Source of the DNA: Chromera velia
Lineage: Eukaryota; Sar; Chromeraceae
Direction: 5' to 3'
Assembly: GCA_018398765.1 (NCBI GenBank)
Contig: JAHBMJ010004813.1
Coordinates: 12,501 to 60,454 of the forward strand
Length of the DNA stretch: 47,954 nt
Below the pieces are notes generated by a model. It ran no database searches, was not told where the DNA came from, and saw nothing but the letters and a program-made list of their open reading frames with translations. Within the stretch, counting starts at the first letter, position 1; each line of letters starts with the position of its first letter. The translations under genes were made by a program, and so were the position numbers. Below, piece by piece: positions 1 to 11,909 of this stretch.

Positions 1-1375
1 AAGGGAATAGGAACTAATGGGACTGGCTTGATACACTGCATGGAGAGGACATGTATCAAGGCAGCCACGCAGGCAGGCAACCAAGCAAGCAGAAAGACGA
101 TTATTTAAGTGTACACATGGATGCCAGCTAGCTACAGGAATGAGTGAAGGGGAAGGGGAAGCACGTGCACAAAGAATCGATCGCATCGTTTGACACATCT
201 GAATGCATGGATGCATGGATGGACTCGATGGGTGGGTGGGTGGGACGAGGATGGATGGATGAACTGCAGGGATGAGCGTGGGGATGTGGCAGCCAAACCA
301 TGCACGCAAAAATAGAAAGAGCTCGAGAAGGAAGGGAACGAACGGTGAGGGGGAAAACAGTGATTTTGCTTGCGTGTGTGCCTCTTTCGTATTCGTCCGG
401 CCGCCTGACGCGGCCCTTGCTCTTTCATCTTCTTGCACATCTGTGCATGCATCGTCTTAAGGTCTAGCTGAAGGGACAGAGACAAAACACGGGCTCTCTC
501 TCTCTCTGCGCGGGCTGGGCTCTTAGAAGTAAGAACAACAAATCGCAGCGGGAAGGGGGCTAGGAAGGGGAGTAGAGGGGAGCAGCATGAGATCGTTAGT
601 TTTTTCTAATCATGTGGGCCCGGGGTTTGAACAAATTTCATTCATGAGTGCATGCCTCTCGCGATTGTGTTTTACTATCGCAAACTATCGCATTCAAGTT
701 GTGCATACTACACTGTACATCATTGCAGGCTTGGTCCACAGCGATTTTATGTATAACTTTTAACAGCATTTTAAATTCAAATAATTATCCTTCTATGAGT
801 ATATTTATAATCATAATAAATTATTGTTGAATAATATTGATTGTTGCTGTATCTCTAGCATAATATATATGGTAATACATAGTATGCGTGCATGCATCGC
901 TCGACCGCCATGGCTCGCGGGTGCATATTTGAGAGTGTGTTAGGGTTTCCGAGCCGTTTCTCTAGGACTATTTTCAAGTTTTGCAAGATGCGCATTCAAC
1001 GAGTCAGACAGCGTGTCTAGCTAGATTCTAGGCTAGATTAGCTAAATTTACTGCTAGATTTGCTGTTCAAATGAACTAAAAAGCTTTAAATACAATCAAA
1101 TCCTGGATGAGTATCCTGGATCATCTCTGCAAATAAGACGAAATAAAACATAAATAGAACTTGAATCGAATTCGAAAGACATCTAGAAAGGCATCAAGTA
1201 CATTCACCAGCGTTATTCATGCAAACCAAAATCGATTTAAGGGAGCCTGCGGTGCCTGCACTCGTATACTTGATCAATCGGTGGAAAACTCACGCATGCA
1301 CCTCTGACATACATCCTTTTAAGTCGATCTGCCTGCATGCCTGCAATGGCCTCTGCGTATATGACCGGGGGGCGA

Positions 1376-1590
1376 TCGAGCCAAACTTCTCAGTCAGGCA
1401 AGCTAGGATATATTTTTTTTTTTTCTTCGAGCCAAACTTCTCTGTCAGGCAAGCTAGGAAAGCGAAGAGCGGCGAAACGGACTTCATGATAGTCTTAAAT
1501 TCATCTTTCTCTGCTGCACTGCAACGCGAGGGGTTCTATTAATACATGCAACTTCGTGAGGCTTTCTATTAATACATGCAACTTCGGCCC
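1376..1590. repeat. Two adjacent short direct duplications
   Basis: A ~31-bp sequence starting CGAGCCAAACTTCTC occurs at about 1376-1406 and again at about 1429-1459, separated by a T-rich spacer. Just downstream, TTCTATTAATACATGCAACT occurs twice, about 1537 and 1566. Both pairs are nearly perfect, so they look recent. No coding function is visible. Confidence 0.8.
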
Positions 1591-1842
1591 GGAGCACAAC
1601 CAAAAGAAATTGACAAGCAGGCGATCGGTGGCGGGGTTACTTCACGTCTTGCAATCCGATCCCGTCATTCCTCCCTTCCTTCATTCCGGCAGGCAGAAAA
1701 CAAAGGGATGCAATTAGATCAAATCAAAATTGATTAAAGTTATTCGATCCGCATCCGCAGTCAGTCAGTAAAGAACGATCGAACAAAACCAACAAACAAC
1801 TCGTTGCAAATGCCTGCTTCAAACCACAACGAAAAAACAAAC

Positions 1843-1845
<3 letters not shown>

Positions 1846-1898
<53 letters not shown>

Positions 1899-1904
1899 GG
1901 AGAG
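1846..1904. repeat. (GA)n microsatellite
   Basis: Nearly uninterrupted GA dinucleotides. The long Glu-Arg or Ser-Leu frames across it are repeat artefacts. Confidence 0.95.
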
Positions 1905-1990
1905 CCAACGTGCACTTCTTCCTCGATCAACGAACTCAAAACGCACGCCTCTATTCCTCAAACAAAATTCAAACAATCAAACAACCCATC

Positions 1991-2019
1991 TTCCTTCCTT
2001 CCTTCCTTCCTTCCTTCCT
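1991..2019. repeat. (TTCC)n microsatellite
   Basis: Seven TTCC units in a row, followed by non-repetitive sequence. Confidence 0.95.
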
Positions 2020-2291
2020 CCCAGAATTTGATAAATGACTTCAACCAATATGACACCCCATCCTCTCTCTCTCACACAGTGTGTCAAGGCATGCGAACCC
2101 CTTTTGAAACGATTCACTGAATCTTCTTTCTTTGCATGGACACGCATAATTAAATTCATTTTATTTTCCGCAAACGCACGATCAATGTTCTTTCCTTTCT
2201 TCCTCACAATCCTGAGCGGATTGACTCCTCACTTCAATTCACTTCAAATTCACGCACCGATGCATGCATTTTGGTCTCTGCCTACATGCAG

Positions 2292-2982
2292 TTACCCTCC
2301 TCTCACTGCTCGTGTGACGTCTCCCACAATGGCGCTTGCTGTCACACACAGAAGGAGAAACCCAGCCACCCCCCTCACTGCCAGCTTTGTCGAGGGGGCA
2401 AATTTGCGCCCACGCGCTTTTTCCAACAGCACTTCGATCATCGCACCTCCATCAAGCCCCGGTATTGGAAGCAGGTTGAACAGGGCAAGCTGCAGTCATG
2501 CAGTCAGTCGATGGATCGATCAGGCAGAAATGAACGGACAGATGATGATGAAACAATGAAAGGTAGACAACACACATGCATGGGTGAGCCAGCCTCTAAA
2601 AAAGATACACGTGATCTTTTGTTTGCTGAAGGACCAAAACGCAGAAGTGTCAAGATGGACGGTCTGCCAACAAAGATACCTGAGTATGCACACACGCACA
2701 TACACATCCATAGCCATTCGCGTACACAGACACAGTGTTACACACACACACACACCCTCTCTCTCTCACACACACACACATACATACATACATACAAAAC
2801 TTACCTACTTACCTACCTAGCTACCTACCTCCCCACCCCCCTCCCAGCACGCAGACCATCCTAATGATACTGGTCGAACAGGAAGAAGGTCCCAGGGAGG
2901 GGGGAGCAAGGGAGGAGACAGGCCCCCCCCCTTCCCCTCCTACCCCCCCCTCTTGGAGGATCGATGCTTTCTTCTCCTGACT

Positions 2983-3021
<39 letters not shown>

Positions 3022-5040
3022 CTCTCTCTGTCTCTCTCGCCCGCCCAAATACTTTGATTCTTCCTGCATGCCTTGCAAGGCAGTCAGTTTCAGACCCCCC
3101 CCCCTTGCCCTAACCTGCCTACCTGAATGTTGATCGAAGCAGCCGACGCCACTGACGCCCACACATCGACCCTCGCAATGTCCGAGACCATTCCCATCAA
3201 CGCGATTGGCCCAATCATGTTCGGAGCCCCACTCACCCCCCTCATCCCTGTGCCCCCCTGTCCCCCCATAACTTTCTTCAAAGCATCAGATGCAGACTCC
3301 ACAGCCGCCACAAAACCGGAGGAGTAGGCGTCTGCAGAACGCCCGATCTCGTCTACTAATGCAGATGTGGCGTGTTGCACGAGTAACAAAGGGTTACCCC
3401 CCCAAGGGTCCGTGTGAGTCTCAAACTCCGGTCTGAAGGAAAACCCCAAGAACCCCGCAGAGCCATCTAGACCTCCCGGTTTCGGGACAGGGGTACCGAT
3501 CAAATTTAAAGTCTCTGTGCCCCTCTGTACCACAAACGGGACCTGCATGTTCGCATGGTGTGTGACGATGTCTACTAGTTTCTGCATCACCTTTTGCCCC
3601 CCCTCCCTTAGTGATACCCCATCTGCCTCTAGGAGAATATCCCCCGGCAGGAGACCCGCAGAGGCTGCAGGGCCGTTCTCCTGTACTGACATGATCTCCA
3701 CACCAGGCAACGCTACCTTCACCTGCAGACAGACGAAGGAGTGGGCAGACATATGGATGAATGGATGGATCTACAACAGCAAAAGCTTTGCACATGTGGC
3801 GAGGCACATACGGGCGTCAGTGGGGTCCGGTGAGCAGGCCAGAGGGAGGGAGGAAAACCGTAAGGATTGTCTGCTGGATGGATGGAAGAAAAGCAAACTG
3901 CATGCATGGGTGCATGGGTGGGTGAGGGAGTACTTCATTTAATTCAAGGCTTGCAAAGAAGAAAAAAACCTTCAGACAACTGATTACATGAAAGAGGACG
4001 ACGGAGGGGAAGATGAGGTGAAGGAGCATGAGAGCATGAGGTGCAATTAGGGGTGTGCTTATTCAAAAAGAAGGCCCGGCCGGCGGCAGAGGAGACTGAT
4101 GGAGGATGGAAGGAAACTTTCCTTTCTTTGCGCCCCCCTCACACTTCAGACCGATCTCCTCGTCTCCCTTCCAGCTTTCTCCCTCCTTGCAATGTGAGTT
4201 GGCAGTATGTCAAACTCACTGAATTGTGTTCTGTCAAACTGACTGTCCTGGTTGACTTGGTTGTTCTTCATGCTGTATCAAATCTCGTCTGACGGCCTTG
4301 AATCTCGATCGACTTACCTGGTTGCCAGTTGCGGCCTCCAGCGCTACATAGCAGAGCCACGCTAGGAGAAGGTTAAAAAGAATTCCGCCTGCCAGCACGA
4401 TCAACTGTTCCCTCGTTCGTCTGTTCTCCAAGAACTGTTTGCCCTTCAGAAGCACAGTCTCTCTTTCATCAGTCGGTTCAATGGCTCTCTTGAACGCCAC
4501 GTAGCCCGCCAGGGGAATCAGTCGGAGACAAAATTTCGTCTCTTGAGGGTCAGCAGGAACGTACGACAGCACAGGGGGCCCAAAGCCAATGGAGAACTCT
4601 GCGGGTTTGATGCCAAGGGAGCGTGCTGCAAGGAAGTGTCCGAATTCATGAAACCCGATGGAGAACGCCAACGCACCCGGACCAACGAACGAGGCCGGAG
4701 AAGGAAGGGAAAAGCCCACACCCGCGAAACCCAAACTCAAAAGAGTGGAGGCACAAAGAGCCTCATTCAACCCCACCCCAGCAAAGGCCTTCAAGACCCA
4801 TTCTTCCTCTTCTTCTGCTTGTCCGTCTCCTAACCTCAGAGTATCCACCGTCTCTGCGTCTGCATCAGTCTGCACATTCAAAGGGGGGTGAAAGACCTCC
4901 TTCCGAGTTCCTCGTCTGCCACTGCGACGAAGCTGAAACCCCCCCCGCGGCTGCTGTTGGAAGGCCTCACTGAGAGGAAGAGTGGAACTCCCGACAGCCA
5001 GTAGACCCGCGAGGGCCGCAGAGCGGAAGGAGGGCGCCAT
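2292..5040 (-). CDS. Site-2 protease (M50 zinc metalloprotease with PDZ), probably plastid-targeted
   Basis: Intramembrane zinc metalloprotease of the RseP/S2P family, which cleaves substrates within the membrane. Three phase-0 exons join as 5040-4318, 3722-3123 and 2489-2292, giving 506 residues. HEFGH (131-135) is the zinc-binding motif in the first core membrane segment. Residues about 242-310 form a PDZ domain (GPAASAGLLPGDILLEADG). The last exon supplies the second metal-site motif NLLPIPGLDGG (446-456, Asp454) and a terminal hydrophobic helix. I chose the Met at 5040 because it gives a hydrophobic signal-like segment (about 8-24) and then SEA-F with an Arg-rich, acid-poor stretch to about 50. 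That is the layout of a bipartite leader for a complex red-type plastid. An upstream in-frame Met at 5094 would mask it. Donors are GTAAGT and GTAGGC; acceptors are CTGCAG. The protease call is firm; the plastid location is inferred. Confidence 0.93.
2739..3040. repeat. Microsatellites in intron 2 of the site-2 protease gene
   Basis: CA, CATA and CTAC runs at about 2739-2835 and a TC run at about 2986-3018 lie between the PDZ exon and the final exon. They show how this genome lengthens introns. Confidence 0.85.
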
Positions 5041-5618
5041 GCACGCAGCTAGGACTGTCTGATGGATCCTTTCAGCAAGCAAGCCAGACAGCACAAGCTC
5101 CTAGGAAGGTCGACGCGGACTTGACAGGGGACGCGACAGAGTATATGTGATAGTCCTACGTGCTTTGAGGTGCGGAGCCTCGACATGCCTCGACTGATCT
5201 CGAGATCTTTTGCACAAGTACGCGTTATTAATAGTCAATCTAGATTTGATTCAGATTTGAATTGCCGGGGCCGCGCGGACTCTCGCGGGCGCGCGAATGC
5301 GCGCGAACTGCATGCATGCATGCATGCATGACTTATAATTGCATGCATGAATCCGATGTAGATCGATACAATTCAGTTAAATTAATTGCATGGTCGATCA
5401 TGAAAGAACTTCGACTCTCTCTATATGTTATCAGAAGACACACATCCACATCAGGCTCTTCATGCACTGGAATCTGTCAGCAATACAAATCAGCTGCTTC
5501 TGAATCCACATTGACCAGGAGGCAGGAAAGGAAGAGCGAGGAACAGAGAGACAGACTGAAAGACAGACAGGCAGACAGAGACGGGTATATACATCCACAC
5601 GTACAGGTTGATCGAGAG
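5041..5618. promoter_or_regulatory. Divergent promoter region with CG-rich patch and TGCATGCA run
   Basis: This 578-bp spacer separates the start codons of the protease (minus) and the hydrolase (plus). It contains a CG-rich patch at about 5270-5307 and, directly after it, about six ATGC units (5309-5331). The same pairing recurs upstream of other genes here. No TATA box is convincing. Promoter function is inferred from position and recurrence. Confidence 0.5.
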
Positions 5619-8239
5619 ATGAGTCGAAAGACCCCTGCCGTTTTCCGTCACGTTGACCCAAAGCTCAAAGTCTTCCTACCCCCCTCTTCTGGCGGAAAGG
5701 ACAAGCCCCAGAAACCCCCTTTCGACCTCTCGACCCTCGACGGTTGTCGCGCCTTCATTGGACAGATAGAGGCTGCAACCAACGCCATAGAGCCCTCAGT
5801 CGACACGCGAGGAACCGAAACGGAAAGAGTGCAGGTGCCCAAGAGACCCTGGTAGGCCTCTCTGACATGTTTTGGCCTTTAAGGCAGCTGCCATTTTAGC
5901 CCCCTTACTCCTGCCAGTGCTTTTACGTAACTACTTGCAACTACACATGCGTCAAAACGCATGCATGCATCTGTAGCAGTTAATTTCCAAGATGTCCATG
6001 TATCAATATTTGTGCATTGATGCGAAGTCCATCGATGTCTGTGTAGGTCTGTCTTTGTCACTCGTCCCGCGAAGGGCGCGCCTTCTCTCGGGTATGCCTT
6101 GGTGTTCATCCACGGGGGGGGAATGGGAATGCTGAGTGCGGAGGACAACGGACTCGCCCAGATCCGGGTCGACCTCGCGTCCAAGGGGTTCACAGTGGCC
6201 GCAGTGGAATTCCGAAATTCAGCAGGCAAACTAGGGCCGTATCCATTCCCGGCAGGTCTGGCTGACTGCGTGGAGGCAGTCAAATGGGCAGTAGCTAACA
6301 AGAAGTCGTTCCTGTCGTCCGAAAAGTTGGTTCTCATGGGCGTCTCTGGAGGAGCCAACCTGTGCCTGTCCAGTCTGGTGAAGCTGAATAGGGAAAAGAA
6401 GCTGAAGGGAATCGACGGATTCTACTGCCTCTGCCCGATGATCTCCAATCTGTATGAGGACTCAGGTATATAAGCAGGGGAACGAGCGCTTTGGTCGATT
6501 TGCGTGCATAAACCTGCCTTGTGGGACCGTGTTCGCAAGTCTGCTTTGAATTCAAGTGTTCATCAGACAAGTGATTTTGGACCAGTGTGAGTTATGTGTG
6601 TATGCATGATCGAAATGGCACTCACTTTGAGGGTACAGCCCGTGCATGTGGCAAGTTCTCAGAGACAGAGGCGAAATTTGGAGTGCATGGCGAGCAAGCG
6701 TGTCATGTCATGTAGCATCGATCGATCGAGATGGTAGATCGAGTCGGAGTCCTCCATCCATCAGGCAGAGAATGGATGCGCAGTTCCTTCCTTCACACAT
6801 GCAGTCTCCATGGGTCAATCAATCAATGTGAATGACTGTATGTCCTGATGCAGACAGGGAGGAGCGTGAGCGGCTGGGTCTCCGTTCAGTCTCCGAGTGC
6901 ATGACGGACTTTGTGTCCGACTTCGGCCACGCTCTCTCGAAAGCCTACGACCCCGACGGCACCCACAAGAAGGACGCCCTGGCGTGGCCACTCTGGGCCT
7001 CCCCTGAGGATCTGCACGGACTGCCCCCCTGTGTCATTCAGGTCAGTCAGTCTGTCGGTCACTTGGATCGATGTTTGTATTTCTACATGTACGCATGAAT
7101 CAATCAGTCAGTCAGTCAATCAATCAATCAGTCAATCAGTCAGTCAATCGATTATCGGACAATCTGATGCTGCATGCGTGGTGTGGGNNNNNNNNNNNNN
7201 NNNNNNNNNNNNNNNNNNNNNNNNNNNNNNNNNNNNNNNNNNNNNNNNNNNNNNNNNNNNNNNNNNNNNNNNNNNNNNNNNNNNNNNNNNNNNNNNNNNN
7301 NNNNNNNNNNNNNNNNNNNNNNNNNNNNNNNNNNNNNNNNNNNNNNNNNNNNNNNNNNNNNNNNNNNNNNNNNNNNNNNNNNNNNNNNNNNNNNNNNNNN
7401 NNNNNNNNNNNNNNNNNNNNNNNNNNNNNNNNNNNNNNNNNNNNNNNNNNNNNNNNNNNNNNNNNNNNNNNNNNNNNNNNNNNNNNNNNNNNNNNNNGGG
7501 GGGGGGGGGGGCCTCTTTTGATTGCCTCCATTCAGTTCTTTTCTTGGTTGCCTCCATTTTTTTCTTTACTTCCAGCTTCTCCATGGACAAGAAAAGTGCA
7601 GTGACTGTTCCTTTGATGACGGTGACCACTTGATTGTATGCTCCAAGTTCGTTTGGGGTCCCTGTGAATCTTTCCTTCAAGCAATCTGACGTGTGTGGCT
7701 GAGCATTCGAGTGCTTTAGTTATCTCTAAATGATTTTCTAAAGCAAGAGCTCGACCATTCAATCGCTTTGTCTCTCAACAGATACGTACTCTGACCAGAT
7801 TCTTTCCGTCTCATTGGATAAATAGATCCGTTCTTTGGGTGGGCGGTGCCTTCCTTCCTTCCTTCCTTTCTCTAAGATGAACACTCGCAGGTGAACGAGG
7901 TGGACACCGAAAATGAAAAGAAAGAACAATTAGTTCCAACCCGGCTCCATGTCCGTGCCTGCGCGCAATGCGTGGGTGGGAAATCATCCTTGTATCCCTT
8001 CCCTCCTTGTCTGCAGGTGAACGAAGTGGACACGCTGAGGGACGACGGTGTGGTGATGTACAGGAAGTTGATGCATGCGGGGGTTGACGCACGCGCAAAG
8101 GTGGGTGCATGGGTGATTCGTCCATTCATTCATTCATTCATTCATTTGTTTGTTTGTTTGTTGACTCATTCTTGCATTCTGTTGTTCTCGTATGCCCCGA
8201 ATGTCCTGTTGTGTCTGAATGTGCACACCCACACACAAA

Positions 8240-8293
<54 letters not shown>

Positions 8294-8610
8294 CGGGGAG
8301 GGCGGGAGGGGACAGTGCGTCCGTGTGAGTAAGTGAGGCAAAGAGGGCTTCTGCATATGTGTGTCGACCTACGGATGTGTGCATGGGTGCATGTTTGACG
8401 CAACTTCATTGCAAATATGCGCATCATACCTATTTGCCCGATGGTCCGATGTCCTGCTAGCTGCCTGTATGTACACATGCATGCATGCAGGTGATTCTGG
8501 GGACTCCCCACGGCGGGGAGCTCATGACGCGGGACCTCAACAGGGCGATGTACGAGTGCGCAATGGACGACGTGGTCTCCTTCGCAAGAGGACTGCAGAT
8601 CAGATCCTGA
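5619..8610 (+). CDS. Alpha/beta hydrolase, hormone-sensitive-lipase-type esterase
   Basis: Predicted carboxylester hydrolase; the substrate is unknown. Exons 5619-5851, 6047-6465, 6854-7041, 8017-8100 and 8491-8610 join with matching phases (2, 1, 0, 0) into 347 residues. Diagnostic features are the oxyanion-hole motif HGGG (100-103), the nucleophile elbow GVSGG with Ser178, the acid loop VNEVDTLRDDG with Asp285, and GTPHGG with His315. This is a complete triad in family order, although GVSGG differs from the more usual GDSAG. There is no clear N-terminal signal. The intron between exons 3 and 4 contains the 310-base gap, but PPCVIQ joins VNEVD as the family requires, so no coding sequence appears lost. 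A decoy copy of the exon 4 acceptor lies at about 7885-7910. Confidence 0.9.
7100..7150. repeat. CAAT/CAGT tetranucleotide run near the donor of hydrolase exon 3
   Basis: A run of AATC and AGTC units follows the donor at 7042, which itself reads GTCAGTCAGTC. The run ends about 40 bases before the assembly gap, which may explain why the assembly broke here. Confidence 0.85.
7188..7497. other. Assembly gap (310 N)
   Basis: A run of N inside hydrolase intron 3. It is followed by a G run, typical of a gap edge in low-complexity sequence. Any frame read across it is meaningless. Confidence 1.
7885..8035 (+). repeat. Duplicated splice acceptor and first bases of hydrolase exon 4
   Basis: CAG followed by GTGAACGAGGTGGACAC occurs at about 7889-7908, and again with one change at the true exon 4 acceptor (8014-8033). 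Both copies follow pyrimidine-rich sequence. The first copy runs into ENEKKEQ with no family match, so it is read as a decoy or relict. The spacer between copies is about 100 bp. Confidence 0.75.
8118..8295. repeat. ATTC/TTGT and AC/AG microsatellites in hydrolase intron 4
   Basis: ATTC then TTGT units at about 8121-8162, and an AC run then an AG run at about 8228-8293. Confidence 0.9.
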
Positions 8611-10054
8611 GGGAGGGAGGGAGGGAGCTCGAGGGCGTGAGAACGGGGGTGGGGGGGTGGGAGGTAAAAACAGAAGGAAGGAAGGAAGGAAGGAAGGAAG
8701 GAGGGAGGGAGGGAGGGAGGGAGGGAAGAAAGGAGGAAAGAAAGCAATCAGAGGAGGAAACAAAGAAGAAATGCAGGATTCTGACGCAACTGAAGCAGAT
8801 GAGCGCAACATGAGATAAAGAGGGAATGAGAAAGAGCTGCACTTGTCCTCAAAGTGTATGCTGACATTATCAAAAGAAAAAAAATGACGTACAGAGAAGT
8901 AGGCCGAACCGAGTGGGAGGGAGGTCAAGCGCAAGAGCAACTAAGTAATACAATCAAAGACTACCGCAAGCAAAAGAAAAAGGAATGTACAAATGAAGCG
9001 CTGTTCTTGCCAATTCCAAAGTGAGCGCCTGTGCAAAGTCCATGAGGTACTCAGGAAAGATAAATTTTGTTTGTGTCGACATGTCTCAATTAGGTTCGAT
9101 CTTTCGTTCGTTCACTCTTTCTAAGTCGGGGTCGGTCACTCCGGTTGATAGAAGAGAATAGTCGGAAATTGACTCGGAATAGAACGGATCCGCGATGTTC
9201 TTTTTTGCTTTCCTCTGTTTCTTTTTTCCTTCTGTCTTCCTATGGCTACATTTTATTGGTGCTCGCGCAAAGGTCATCCGAATGTGAAAGAATAACTGAG
9301 TCGATTATGTGAGTGACGTTCAAACTTATGATTGGAGTCATTAGATGCATAAATTAGCGATGATTCATTAGCGACCAAAAGTCGAGACGGGATACTGAAA
9401 GATGCATGCAGTCTTTTTTTTTACTACTAGTTTGCTGCCAGCCTACTACCAGGTCCTAAAATCAATTTCTAGATCAATTTAATGTTGTGTTATGCGCTAA
9501 ATTGAGCAATTAGCCAATAAAAGCCTAATACACTGGTACAAAGACTTTTAGATAGACCTGAAGCGCTTTAAAAAGCGCTTTTCTACTGAAATATTTAGTG
9601 AAATATTCCTACTTAGTTGCTAAATGTTGCTAAGTAAATAAATGAATGAAAGTTTAGCTTTGCTAGAGTTGAGCCGTGCTCTCAGCAGCCCATGTTCATG
9701 CAAGTGAGAGTTCATCTTTAATAATCTGCCTTGCATATGTATGTGGTGACTTGTCAAACATTAGACGCCTATTCTCTAGCCTATTATAGGCCGATGGCGA
9801 TGACGTATGATGATGATAATATTCTTACCTATAAAAATTCCTAGATAGATTCCTACATATTCTTACTACTCTAGTTTCTATTCTCATCTTATCGTCCTTT
9901 TGGGGGCCTTTCTTAGAATTCTAGCATGTTTAAAAGTGAAAGGAACTTAGCAAAGGGGCCGTTCTACGCGTATCACAGCAAAAAAAAATTTTAAAAAAAT
10001 CTGAATTGGCTTTAATTATTTTTTAAGTTTCAAAGTTGTAAAACGTATTTCAAG
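8611..10054. other. Intergenic, purine-rich then AT-rich, no gene seen
   Basis: Just after the hydrolase stop there are GGAA and GGGA runs (about 8671-8735), probably within its 3' UTR. From about 9300 the sequence is AT-rich, with no open frame of note, no tRNA-like fold that I could find, and no splice-bounded coding stretch. Confidence 0.6.
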
Positions 10055-10629
10055 TCACTCGTGAGTCAAGATGTGACCCAGGTAATAATTAACCAGACCA
10101 ACGAGGCAGGCGTTGCAAACTTTTGGAACCATCTCTTCAGAAGTAAGCCATGTAGGACAGGACATAATTGAAGTTCCCGGTTCCTCCGCGGTCCACTCAT
10201 GGTGCACTGTCAAATATGGTGCACTGTCGTTTACAAGATCCATTCGACAGTGCGTGACGTTCAGAGCAGCCTAAGGCCTGAGAGGATTTGTTGTTATCTC
10301 CATAATGAAACAGATATACAGGACAGCGGTCGCCGCGCTTGAACGATCGGCTCAGGTTGAGCAGATGAGATCCGTTGACCAGATGAGATCCCAGAAGTCA
10401 ACAAGCACATGTAAGCACATGCATTTTTCCATACGAAAATCGCATGTGGCTTTTTATGTTCCATACATGCCTTCTCGAAGCGCAAACAGTGCCAAACACC
10501 GCCAAGTCTTCCACCAAAGCTTCTCGACGTTCTTTCAAGCACTGCACCGAGGCGTGTGAATTGATAGAATTTGGAGGTCGTAGATGGTACCAGGAACTTT
10601 GCTCTTGTGCCACATGCTTCAGCTCACTC

Positions 10630-11091
10630 TCAGGCTTCCAGCTCTGTCGAAATCCACTGGAAGGGACGGGTGGGCAAGCTGGGACCTGACGTCTGGCGGC
10701 CACCAACGAGAGTCATTTCTCCGAGTGTCTCCTTGAGCACCTCAAAGATCTCACCGAAGCAGCTCAGAACTGCCCCTCCAGCGCGATGCTCGACTGTCTC
10801 TGTGAGAACTCTCTGTAAAGGCGAGTCCACGGTTTCATTGGAGAGCCAGTATGCTGTTACCATGTTGTCGTGAATTTGTTGGAGATTTCCCGAGCTTGCA
10901 CCCCAGCACAGGCTTTCCATACCAATCACGACGTCAAACACACAGTCACCCAACCACGCAAGAAGCGAGCTTCTCTCGGCCGTAGGAAGCGAATTGGGGA
11001 AGGCGGTGATCGTCTGCCAGTGCGAGGACAGCACGATTCTGCGAGTGCAGATTGGGGCAAAAGTAAACGAAAGTAAATGGAAGAAGCACAT
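10630..11091 (-). CDS. Uncharacterised open stretch, possibly a degraded gene
   Basis: A 153-residue open frame with fairly ordinary amino-acid composition, including a segment reading CFGEIFEVLKETLGEM. I do not recognise it. Neighbouring minus-strand frames (10398-10706 and 10946-11215) also look protein-like but are broken by stops and frame changes. This could be an old transposon-derived or other decayed gene, or chance. There is no clear signal peptide, start context or splice site. Confidence 0.2.
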   Translation of the reverse strand: MCFFHLLSFTFAPICTRRIVLSSHWQTITAFPNSLPTAERSSLLAWLGDCVFDVVIGMESLCWGASSGNLQQIHDNMVTAYWLSNETVDSPLQRVLTETVEHRAGGAVLSCFGEIFEVLKETLGEMTLVGGRQTSGPSLPTRPFQWISTELEA

Positions 11092-11439
11092 GATCGATCA
11101 TTAAATTCTTTACGCATTCAAAGAAAACTCGCGCGAGGACGTAAAAGGCACGAGAATACGAAAATCTAAGGCAGATATGATGAATGTCATGCAACACGAC
11201 AGCAGAGGAATGCAAAAGAAGAATGAGTGGCCTTCAATGCGACAAGAATTCATGATGCAGAACGTGTTGCGCAAAGTGCTGCTTGACATGATCAACCATC
11301 TGAGGGGAAATAATTCGTCAACCCAGCATATGACATGCGTAAGATTTGCACAAGAGGTACTCTTATACATGGTTTCGATCGCAAAAAATGGGGTCTGGTT
11401 GGCAAACCAAGTTCACAAATGACTGGTCGACTTGCAAGC

Positions 11440-11896
11440 TTACTTGGCTTTTTTGGTTGGCTGAGCAGCTGCGGGACCCTGTGGTGGGTTTTTCTCGTCA
11501 CCATCTGACTTTCCGCAGGAAAAATCAATGTCTTTTCGTAACACAGCTTTTTCATGTTTGTTCAGAGCTCGGCCTCCGTGCTGGCGAGAGGGAAAAAGGA
11601 GAGAGAAAAAGGAAGAGGAAGATAGAAGAAGAAACAGGATCAATCGATCGGTCGGGGAAGGGAACCAGGAAGGCCAAATCTTCGAACTAGGAGAGGAGAC
11701 AAGAGCAAAACCGAGGAAGGTGAGGAAGCAAAGGAAAACAGAGAGCGTTATGCACAAACGTATCAGGTAAAAAACGCTTGGTGGAGCAGAACAGTGGCAT
11801 GAATCAAAGGTCCGAGCCTGCAGCCGACTTGCCTTTTTCCCTTGCATCCAACTCTGTGAGTATTCTGTTGCCGAGATTTGGACGAAACCGCGCCAT
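11440..11896 (-). CDS. Possible small two-exon gene, unknown
   Basis: On the minus strand, a lysine-rich open stretch ends at a TAA at 11440 (reading NKHEKAVLRKDIDFSCGK, then PTKKAK). It follows a long pyrimidine tract ending in CGCCAG near 11590, a textbook 3' splice site. Upstream, an ATG at 11896 starts MARFRPNLGNRILTELDARE and then meets GGCAAGT, which could be a GC-type donor. The phases join only if a slightly downstream AG is used, so the model is uncertain. The product would be about 65 residues, basic, with no family I recognise. Confidence 0.25.
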
Positions 11897-11909
11897 CAGA
11901 GTCAGATCT

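Larger units (their letters stand above)
1..2291. other. Intergenic, no gene seen
   Basis: No open frame here has splice signals or a recognisable protein. The stretch holds simple-sequence DNA: GGAT/GGGT runs near 205-265, a GA run at 1846-1904 and a TTCC run at 1991-2019. There are also short local duplications near 1376-1590 and an AT-rich part at about 760-1200. It lies downstream of the site-2 protease gene, which ends at 2292 on the minus strand, so the right edge may hold its 3' UTR. Confidence 0.6.

Noticed and set aside
7071-7680. Long open frames crossing the N run
   Set aside because: The frames are open only because N codons are not stops; this is a gap in a hydrolase intron.
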